A stretch of 10,163 bases of DNA from Oscillospiraceae bacterium (GTDB taxonomy: Bacteria > Bacillota > Clostridia > Oscillospirales > Acutalibacteraceae): assembly GCA_902761265.1 (NCBI GenBank), contig CACWJV010000063.1, positions 1 through 10,163 of the forward strand, written 5' to 3'. The notes under the pieces are model-generated. The model made no database searches. It saw only the letters and a program-made list of their open reading frames with translations, and was not told where the DNA came from. The first letter of the stretch is position 1, and each line of letters opens with the position of its first letter. A program made the position numbers and the translations under genes. Positions 1 to 5,085 of this stretch are shown in pieces.

Positions 1-135
1 TAGGTCGGCTCGATATCCTCCCCGCAGGTATAGATGGCGTGAGGCCCGAGTCCGAAGGTTACCGGCGCGCCGATGGAGGCACTGTATTCCATTTCGTCAA
101 ATGCTTCCCGAAGACGGCGGTGTCCAATCACAACC
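1..135 (-). other. Second open frame running off the left edge, overlapping the end of the broken regulator
   Basis: From about position 135 down to position 1 the minus strand is open in the frame +1 relative to the regulator. It reads 'RRLREAFDEMEYSASIGAPV' and then 'TFGLGPHAIYTCGEDIEPT' to the window edge. This is the only minus-strand frame free of stops to the edge, and it reads like real protein. It does not resemble what normally follows VFVDG in CdaR/PucR-like proteins. It could be a different gene joined to the regulator by deletion or rearrangement, or the shifted continuation of a divergent relative. The internal ATG near position 92 has no ribosome binding site. I do not recognise the product. 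Confidence 0.35.
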
Positions 136-390
136 CGATGTAAAGATGCCGTCCACAAATACGGCAGCGTCCGGATGCATTTGCACACCGATTGCCATAT
201 AGGTTTTGCCGCCAACCACCTTCGCTTCAAACGAAGAAAGCTCTTCGCGAATATCCACGCCGTCGGTTTCGCCGATCTTGCGCAGATCGCTGCAGCAAAT
301 AATGGTGCCGCCCGCGTCCACCACACCGATTGTGCGGTCGATCGCGTCCTTCATCTGATGGATGATGCCCTGAAAAAGTCTGTTAGACAT
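97..390 (-). pseudogene. Diacid-recognition (CdaR/PucR-like) transcriptional regulator, N-terminal fragment, frame disrupted
   Basis: The first 80 or so residues, starting MSNRLFQGIIHQMKDAIDRT, look like the N-terminal sensing segment of CdaR/PucR-type sugar-diacid regulators common in Clostridia: an opening helix, then 'IGVVDAGGTIICCSDL', then a short run ending 'AVFVDG'. In that family this segment is followed by several hundred residues, including a C-terminal helix-turn-helix. Here the frame ends after only 97 residues, and the last 15 or so (after VFVDG) no longer resemble the family. The start is well supported: AAGGAGG lies 9 nt upstream of ATG, and a good sigma-A promoter lies about 80 nt upstream. 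The intact 5' control region suggests a gene that was functional until recently, or a sequence error. The family is recognised from pattern memory only. The DNA-binding domain is not seen here, so a regulator role is inferred from the family. Confidence 0.6.
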
Positions 391-448
391 ACTGCATGTC
401 CTCCTTATATGGATTCGTTTGCCCGTGTAACGATGGATTTAGACAAAT

Positions 449-460
449 TGACGATCGTCA
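449..460. promoter_or_regulatory. 12-bp perfect palindrome at the transcription start (candidate operator)
   Basis: TGACGATCGTCA is a perfect 12-bp palindrome placed at about +2 to +13 of the predicted transcript of the regulator. That is a typical position for a repressor site that blocks promoter escape, so autoregulation or control by another factor is plausible. The binding protein is unknown. Confidence 0.4.
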
Positions 461-468
461 CTTTTACC

Positions 469-497
469 ATTGTACACAAATTATCGGCATTTTGCAA
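469..497 (-). promoter_or_regulatory. Sigma-A promoter of the diacid-type regulator gene
   Basis: On the minus strand a -35 box TTGCAA (497-492) is separated by exactly 17 nt from a -10 box TACAAT (474-469). Transcription would start near 462, about 70 nt before the ATG at 390. Box quality and spacing make this one of the better promoters in the window. Confidence 0.65.
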
Positions 498-784
498 TAT
501 AAATCCGCAAACTTTTTAGGTATTTTTTCAAAAAAATTTCCATTGCACCGCATTTTTTGTGAGATACAGCATTTTTAGCGGGGAAAACCGGCACTTTTTT
601 CGTCAAGTTTCCATTGTGTAAAATCACAATAAAGTACGGGGAAAGCAGGCAAGGCGGCGAAGGCACGGGGTTTCTTTGTGCACCATGTGCAAATTCACCA
701 GTGAAAAGGATAGCATCGTCACTTTAAACAGGGCTTAATTTTAGCGTTCTGCAATTGTAATGCTCCTCCTTTCACCGGTAACAC

Positions 785-806
785 AACCGGATCCGCCGGT
801 TTTTTT
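785..806 (+). terminator. Plus-strand intrinsic terminator-like hairpin
   Basis: AACCGG-ATCCG-CCGGTT forms a 6-bp stem with a 5-nt loop (785-801) and is followed by a T run to 806. The T run is on the plus strand, yet no plus-strand gene precedes it. It may end a short untranslated RNA, block antisense transcription, or be chance. The T run and the next hairpin's A run together make this a back-to-back arrangement. Confidence 0.45.
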
Positions 807-813
807 CAAATAG

Positions 814-839
814 AAAAAAGCCGGCACAAAAGGCCGGCT
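814..839 (-). terminator. Intrinsic terminator of the FAD oxidoreductase gene
   Basis: Read on the minus strand, AGCCGGC pairs with GCCGGCT (839-833 with 825-819) across a 7-nt loop, and T residues follow from within the stem end to 814. It lies 20 nt beyond the stop codon of the oxidoreductase, as expected for a factor-independent terminator. Confidence 0.8.
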
Positions 840-858
840 GACAGTTGATATGTCGAGT

Positions 859-2184
859 TTAATGCTTAAAGCAGGCGTTGTAGGTTTTGACCCAGCGCAG
901 CACTTTTTCGGGATCGTAGACCTTCGGCATAGCGGCTGTGACCGCTGTTGCTACGCCGAGCTCTTTGCCCATGCGCAGAATCTTTTTGAGCACGGCAGGG
1001 TTTTTAACCAGTCCCCCGGCCTTGATTTTGAGATCCTCCATCTTCATCCCGCCGAGGATCGCGCCGAGCGAAGTGGAGTCCGCGTCGATCGTCATATCGT
1101 CCGCGTTGAGGATGCCGGTTTCGAAAATATAATCGAGATCGGACGGCTCAAGCCGCGTGAGCAGCAGTTTGACGCACGCCAGCGGCGCAAGACCGGCGCC
1201 GAGCTCTTTGAAGAAATCGTTTTGATATTTCCACAAGGTATAGGCCGAATACGCGCCGTCCTTGTCTGCTTCGATCGCTTCGCACAGCAGGTGCGACGCT
1301 TTGAGGCTGTTTGCGATACCGGAGCCTATGATCGGCACGGTCATAAACGCGGCGTCGCCGATAGCGGCATAGCCGTCCGCCACCAGCACGCCCAGCGGCT
1401 GGCGCACCGGGATATGGACGAACTGTCCGCCGCGCACGACGCTTTCGCCGATGGCGGGATTGTCGCGGCGCAACGACGCGAGCGTGCGCTCCACCTCGGC
1501 AAGATCGAACGGCTCAAACCGGCCGATCAGCACGTCGGTGTGCGTTTCCTCCGCGGCAACCCAGCAGATGCCGAGCTTGCCCTCGCGCAAAAGCTGCACT
1601 TTGAATTTGTCCTCGTTCGTTTCACACGCCTTGTTGAAAAACGCGCGATAGACGTAAAACTGCTCAAACGGCTGCACCTCGTTCTGGATACCGAGATAGG
1701 CCGGCAATTTGGTGCGAATGGGCGAACGGATGCCGCACGCGTCCACAATCAGATCGCCGTAGACAGCGCCCATCACCGTTTGGATGCCGACCACGCGGCT
1801 GCCGAGCAAAATCGGCGCTTCGATTTCGCAATCGAATACAAACCGTACGCCGGCGTCCTCCGCATAGGAGATCAGATGGTCATAGATCGCTTTGCGCTCC
1901 ATCTGGATTTCGAGCTTGTCGGGGTCGGTATGCTGCTGCAATTTGATCGTTTCACCCGGGCCGAGGAAAGTCATGTCCTGCTTAAGACAGAATTTGTCGG
2001 GCGCAGGCAGCTCCATTTCGGCCGCGAACAGACCTTTTTTGTCAAAGATGTCCGTCCAGTCGTAGCCCATGTTGTCGCGGCTGTGCTTTTCATAGACGGT
2101 CACTTCATAGCCGCGCTTTGCAAGCTGATAGCCCAGCGCGATGCCGCCGTGACCGCCGCCGGCGATGATGATCGTTGTTCCCAT
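859..2184 (-). CDS. FAD-dependent oxidoreductase (PHBH/geranylgeranyl-reductase-like fold)
   Basis: A 441-residue flavoprotein, probably cytosolic. The N-terminus has a Rossmann FAD-binding motif 'IIIAGGGHGG' (residues 5-14), with Glu32 in 'VTVYEK' placed to bind the adenosine ribose. The second family motif 'DACGIRSPIR' is at 148-157 and the FAD-phosphate motif 'AIGDAA' at 274-279, the order seen in PHBH-fold monooxygenases and geranylgeranyl-reductase-like enzymes. The last 110 residues form a helical tail of unclear role. The start MGTT is chosen because GGAGG lies 7 nt upstream of ATG 2184; an upstream in-frame ATG at 2241 lies ahead of the predicted transcription start. The gene has its own extended -10 promoter and terminator, so it looks monocistronic. 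The substrate is unknown: it could reduce a polyprenyl or unsaturated lipid, or hydroxylate a small molecule, and the sequence does not decide. Confidence 0.8.
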   Translation of the reverse strand: MGTTIIIAGGGHGGIALGYQLAKRGYEVTVYEKHSRDNMGYDWTDIFDKKGLFAAEMELPAPDKFCLKQDMTFLGPGETIKLQQHTDPDKLEIQMERKAIYDHLISYAEDAGVRFVFDCEIEAPILLGSRVVGIQTVMGAVYGDLIVDACGIRSPIRTKLPAYLGIQNEVQPFEQFYVYRAFFNKACETNEDKFKVQLLREGKLGICWVAAEETHTDVLIGRFEPFDLAEVERTLASLRRDNPAIGESVVRGGQFVHIPVRQPLGVLVADGYAAIGDAAFMTVPIIGSGIANSLKASHLLCEAIEADKDGAYSAYTLWKYQNDFFKELGAGLAPLACVKLLLTRLEPSDLDYIFETGILNADDMTIDADSTSLGAILGGMKMEDLKIKAGGLVKNPAVLKKILRMGKELGVATAVTAAMPKVYDPEKVLRWVKTYNACFKH

Positions 2185-2198
2185 GGTTGTTCCTCCCC

Positions 2199-2212
2199 TG
2201 CGCTTTCGCGCA
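2199..2212 (-). promoter_or_regulatory. GAAA-tetraloop hairpin in the 5' leader of the oxidoreductase gene
   Basis: On the minus strand TGCGC-GAAA-GCGCA makes a 5-bp stem capped by a GNRA tetraloop, directly upstream of the GGGGAGG ribosome binding site and inside the predicted leader of about 40 nt. It could stabilise the mRNA 5' end or tune translation. It is too small to be a riboswitch. Confidence 0.4.
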
Positions 2213-2231
2213 TGTATTTTCTCCTGCCTGT

Positions 2232-2260
2232 ATCTTAGCACACTGTAAATAAAAAATCAA
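2232..2260 (-). promoter_or_regulatory. Extended -10 sigma-A promoter of the oxidoreductase gene
   Basis: Minus strand: -35 TTGATT (2260-2255), 17-nt spacer, -10 TAAGAT (2237-2232) preceded by TGC, which is an extended -10. Start of transcription is expected near 2225, giving a leader of about 40 nt. Confidence 0.6.
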
Positions 2261-2277
2261 CAATTTATGAATGGTTG
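2258..2277. promoter_or_regulatory. 20-bp imperfect inverted repeat at the -35 box (operator or weak spoIVA terminator)
   Basis: The segment from CAAC (2258-2261) to GTTG (2274-2277) matches its own reverse complement at 16 of 20 positions. It touches the -35 box of the oxidoreductase promoter, so it may be an operator for a TetR- or MarR-like regulator. Read on the minus strand it is followed by an ATTTTTTATTT run, so it might instead act as a weak terminator for spoIVA, whose stop codon is 14 bp away. I see no stronger terminator for spoIVA. Confidence 0.35.
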
Positions 2278-2290
2278 TACACATTTTTTC

Positions 2291-3766
2291 TTACAGAATG
2301 ATGCAAATCAAACCGCTGCAGCCCTCATTGATCACGCGTTCGAGCGTCTCTTGCAGTTTACGCCGCGCTTCTGAAGGCATTTTGTACAGCTTATTGTGCA
2401 GGCCCTCATTGACCAGCGCGCTCAGCTTTTTGCCGAAAATATCGGAGTGCCAAATCTTTTGCGGATCCTCTTCAAATTCCTTGAGCAGATACATAATCAG
2501 CTCCTCCGACTGGCTTTCACTGCCCACGATCGGCGCAACCTGAGTGGTGATGTTTGCCTTCATCATATGGATCGACGGTGCGCTCGCTTTGAGCCGCACC
2601 CCGTAGCGGCCGCCCTGCTTCATAATCTCGGGTTCTTCAAGCGTGAGTTCCTCCATCGTCGGCATGACGATGCCGTAGCCTTCGCGCTCCACATCGTCGA
2701 GTGCGGCGCGGAAGCGGTCGTATTCGCGTTTGGTTTCGGTCAGCGTTTTGACACAGGACAAAAGCTGTGCGTCGTTTTGTACTGTCAGGCCGGTCTGCTC
2801 GGACAGCACCTGATAAAACAGCGTCGGCTCCAACTGCAGCGACGCGGTGACGCTGCCGGTTGAAAGATCGGTACTGACGGTCGCGGCGGCCGTCACTTGC
2901 GAAAGCGCACCAAGCGCACGCAAAAACGGCTCCACGTCACGCACCTGCCGCAGACCGTTCGCTGCCGACAGAATCCCTTCCAAAAACGATTGGCGCAGCG
3001 GATGGGTCTTCGAAAGCTGCAGCAGCCACGGCGCAAATTGCAGCCGCAGCTCCGAGAGCGGAAACGTGTACAGCAGCGTTTGCAATATTTCGACGATTTG
3101 CGGCTCGGTCAGCGCCGTACAGTCCACGGGCAGCACCGGCGTACCGTAGCGGGTTTGCAGCTGTGAGGCGAGCGTTTGCGTGGCCGCCGATTGCGGGCGG
3201 GCGGAATTGAGCAGCACGATAAACGGTTTGTCGATCGTTTGCAGTTCTTCAACCACACGACGCTCCGCTTCGGCGTATTCTTCGCGCGGGATCTCGCCGA
3301 ACGAGCCGTCGCTCGTGACGACCAGACCGATGGTGGAATGTTCCGCGATCACCTTTTGCGTGCCGATCTCCGCCGCCATATTGAACGGGATCTCCTTGTC
3401 AAACCACGGCGTTTTCACCATGCGCGGCTGCTCGTTTTCGATATAGCCGATGCTGCTCGGCACGATGAAGCCCACGCAGTCGATCAACCGTACCCGCGTA
3501 CGCGTCCCGGCGTCCAGCGATACTACCGCCGCCTCTTCCGGGATAAACTTCGGTTCGGTCGTCATGATCGTTTTGCCCGACGCCGACTGCGGCAGCTCGT
3601 CGAGGGCGCGGTCCTTTTTGGCCGTGTCCTCCATGTGCGGCAGCACCAGCACGTCCATAAACCGTTTGATAAACGATGATTTTCCGGTGCGCACCGGTCC
3701 GACCACGCCGATGTAGATATCTCCCTGCGTCCGTGTCGCGATCGACTGATAAATTGGTTCTGACAT
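2291..3766 (-). CDS. spoIVA: Stage IV sporulation protein A, SpoIVA (coat basement-layer ATPase)
   Basis: SpoIVA is a cytoskeletal ATPase made in the mother cell. It polymerises on the outer forespore membrane (recruited by SpoVM in Bacillus) and forms the platform for the spore coat. This 491-residue protein is full length for the family (about 492). It has the Walker A motif GPVRTGKS (23-30), the 'SGKTIMTTEPKF' segment (63-74) whose adjacent threonines correspond to the known sensor threonines, and a Walker B-like 'VRLIDCVG' (92-99). It ends with the characteristic 'GCSGLICIIL'. The start MSEP is chosen because GGAGG is 7 nt upstream of ATG 3766; the ATG two codons earlier overlaps the RBS. 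A sigma-E-like promoter lies about 40 nt upstream, which fits mother-cell expression. No partner gene is adjacent. Confidence 0.97.
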   Translation of the reverse strand: MSEPIYQSIATRTQGDIYIGVVGPVRTGKSSFIKRFMDVLVLPHMEDTAKKDRALDELPQSASGKTIMTTEPKFIPEEAAVVSLDAGTRTRVRLIDCVGFIVPSSIGYIENEQPRMVKTPWFDKEIPFNMAAEIGTQKVIAEHSTIGLVVTSDGSFGEIPREEYAEAERRVVEELQTIDKPFIVLLNSARPQSAATQTLASQLQTRYGTPVLPVDCTALTEPQIVEILQTLLYTFPLSELRLQFAPWLLQLSKTHPLRQSFLEGILSAANGLRQVRDVEPFLRALGALSQVTAAATVSTDLSTGSVTASLQLEPTLFYQVLSEQTGLTVQNDAQLLSCVKTLTETKREYDRFRAALDDVEREGYGIVMPTMEELTLEEPEIMKQGGRYGVRLKASAPSIHMMKANITTQVAPIVGSESQSEELIMYLLKEFEEDPQKIWHSDIFGKKLSALVNEGLHNKLYKMPSEARRKLQETLERVINEGCSGLICIIL

Positions 3767-3802
3767 ACACATTCCTCCGCCTGGCATTTTGATTGTTGCT
3801 AA

Positions 3803-3830
3803 TAGGTATGCGGATACAAGCGGGAATATG
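3803..3830 (-). promoter_or_regulatory. Sigma-E-type sporulation promoter of spoIVA
   Basis: On the minus strand CATATT (3830-3825) is followed after 14 nt by CATACCTA (3810-3803). This is close to the Bacillus sigma-E consensus (a -35 ending ATATT, about 14-15 nt, then CATACA-T). spoIVA is a sigma-E regulon gene in B. subtilis, so both site and context agree. Transcription would begin near 3796, about 30 nt before the ATG. Confidence 0.65.
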
Positions 3831-3867
3831 AATCGAAGGTCTTGAGGGATTAAGGGATTGAGGGGAC

Positions 3868-3904
3868 AGAAAAGCTGCCGCGCACGCAAACGCGTGCGCG
3901 GCAG
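3868..3904 (-). terminator. Strong intrinsic terminator of the lipase-glycosidase-DUF4474 operon
   Basis: A perfect 13-bp GC-rich stem (CTGCCGCGCACGC at 3875-3887 with its complement at 3892-3904) and a 4-nt loop lie 16 nt after the stop codon of the DUF4474 gene. On the minus strand the stem is followed by CTTTTCTGT. It separates the operon from spoIVA. Confidence 0.85.
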
Positions 3905-3919
3905 ACGATATCGGTTTGA

Positions 3920-5053
3920 TTATGCTTTCACCAATACAAGCAGACCGAGATCGAGCAGCAGCGTTGACAAAAACGCGAGCGGCCCCATAAAGAACGCCAG
4001 CACATTGGCGCCTGCCACGATCTTGACCGGCATGGTGGTTTCGGCGTGGGACAGGTTTTGCCACACCAGACGCACATCGTTGCCGTCGCGCCGGAACTGG
4101 TCGACGCCGATGCCGCCGTCCGTGATCCGGGTCAGGCCGCACTGTTCGAGCGCGTTGCAAAACTGTGTCGCCATCTCGTCATCCTTGAGCGTGATCCGGC
4201 TTTCCACCCGCAGCTCCCTTGCCGGTTCCTCCACCCGAAGATGGCCGGCCTTGAAACCGGTGCACCACCAGTAGTTGTCATACGGACGGGTAAACTGCCG
4301 TACATAGGTGCCAAAGCCCGTGGCATCATGATACAGCGTCATGTCCATGGGCAAAAAGTCGTCCTTTGACGCGCATTGGTAAAGGGTGAACGTGCCGTCG
4401 GCTTTGTCTGAATGCTTTTTGGTATAGATGCCGATTTCGCTGCCGTAAAACAGCAAGCCGTACTGCCCTTTCCAGAACTGGATCATATAATCCTTGCCGC
4501 CATAGGGAAACTTGACGCGCAGATAGTCCGTTTCCAGCAGCGCATACGGCGCGACCAGATCATAGAACTTGGAAAAGCCCATCGCCTTTTGCCAGCTCTG
4601 CTTGTCATTGGCATAGTAGTAGTCGTCCTGATAGCTGTATTTATAGCTGAGGATCTGGCGGTTTTTTAAAAAGTCGCGGATACCGTTGCTGCGACGCACC
4701 ACATACAGTTCGATGTCGTCGGTCAGTGTCAGAGAGTCCACCTTGGCAGTCACGGTGACGGTCACTTTGCCGACGGCAAGCCCGGTCACTTTGCCGCTGC
4801 GGTCCACCGTCGCCTTCAGCGGATCGCTGCTTTTCCATTGGAACGACGGAGAACCGTTCACGTTTTGCACTTCGGCAGAAAGCTGGATAGATTGCAGAAG
4901 CGGCACCTCGATGCTGTCGGCGCTGATGGACACCGAGGGGGACGCGTCTTCTGCTTTTGCGTGAAAAGATAAGGAAAAAGCGGGGAAGAACAGGGAAATC
5001 AGGGTCAGTGCAAACAAAACACAGACGGTTGTTTTACGGGCTGCGGGTTTCAT
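3920..5053 (-). CDS. Exported Big_2 domain plus DUF4474 protein with C-terminal membrane segment
   Basis: A 377-residue protein of unknown function. The N-terminus is a signal peptide: basic start, hydrophobic core at about 10-29, and a likely cleavage after 'AKA' near 35. Residues 40-118 look like a bacterial Ig-like (Big_2) domain, with 'IQLSAEV', the 'FQWKSSDP' and 'ATVDRSGKVTGLAVGKVTVT' strands. Residues 125-305 are rich in Tyr and Trp and resemble DUF4474 ('DYLRVKFPYGGKDYMIQFWK' and 'QYGLLFYGSEIGIYTKK'). A C-terminal hydrophobic stretch (about 346-375) could anchor it in the membrane with the domains outside. AGGAGG is 7 nt before the ATG. It is the last gene of the operon, 32 bp after the glycosidase, and a terminator follows. 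DUF4474 has no assigned activity that I know of; a binding or envelope role is a guess. Confidence 0.75.
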   Translation of the reverse strand: MKPAARKTTVCVLFALTLISLFFPAFSLSFHAKAEDASPSVSISADSIEVPLLQSIQLSAEVQNVNGSPSFQWKSSDPLKATVDRSGKVTGLAVGKVTVTVTAKVDSLTLTDDIELYVVRRSNGIRDFLKNRQILSYKYSYQDDYYYANDKQSWQKAMGFSKFYDLVAPYALLETDYLRVKFPYGGKDYMIQFWKGQYGLLFYGSEIGIYTKKHSDKADGTFTLYQCASKDDFLPMDMTLYHDATGFGTYVRQFTRPYDNYWWCTGFKAGHLRVEEPARELRVESRITLKDDEMATQFCNALEQCGLTRITDGGIGVDQFRRDGNDVRLVWQNLSHAETTMPVKIVAGANVLAFFMGPLAFLSTLLLDLGLLVLVKA

Positions 5054-5085
5054 TTCTACTCCTCCTATAAAAAGCTTTGATCGGG

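Larger units (their letters stand above)
391..858. other. Intergenic region without a supported gene; dyads, repeated promoter block, two terminators
   Basis: No convincing coding sequence is seen on either strand. The region holds the promoter and palindrome of the regulator (449-497) and a second diverged copy of the same block (715-754). It also has three small dyads: ATTGTG-N6-CACAAT (613-630), TGCAC-N3-GTGCA (679-691) and TTCAC-N2-GTGAA (694-705). Two terminator hairpins of opposite polarity follow at 785-806 and 814-839. An AAAGGAGG run sits on the minus strand near 765-772 without a good reading frame after it. The 613-630 dyad has TTGTG/CACAA half-sites like those of Rex or CRP-type sites, but its spacing is 2 bp shorter than either consensus. 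Confidence 0.5.

Noticed and set aside
63..72. Third copy of the CGGCGCGCCG palindrome
   Set aside because: It lies in coding DNA, showing that the 8-bp core arises by chance in this GC-rich genome.
73..519. Plus-strand open frame across the left regulator and its promoter
   Set aside because: It crosses a good minus-strand promoter, RBS and conserved N-terminal segment, and its translation shows no domain.
613..630. Rex- or CRP-like site ATTGTG-N6-CACAAT
   Set aside because: Half-sites look right, but the spacing is 2 bp shorter than either consensus and no promoter is placed beside it. Kept only as a dyad.
719..754. Possible 11-codon minus-strand peptide (TTG start) after an AAAGGAGG run
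   Set aside because: The spacing to TTG is about 10 nt and the codon is non-standard; no promoter lies between the upstream terminator and the RBS. It may be a relic.
850..2238. Long plus-strand open frame opposite the FAD oxidoreductase
   Set aside because: It mirrors the minus-strand gene almost exactly, has a His/Arg/Ala-rich composition typical of antisense reading of GC-biased codons, and lacks an RBS. The minus strand has clear FAD motifs.
3176..3679. Plus-strand open frame within spoIVA
   Set aside because: Antisense shadow of a full-length, highly conserved gene.
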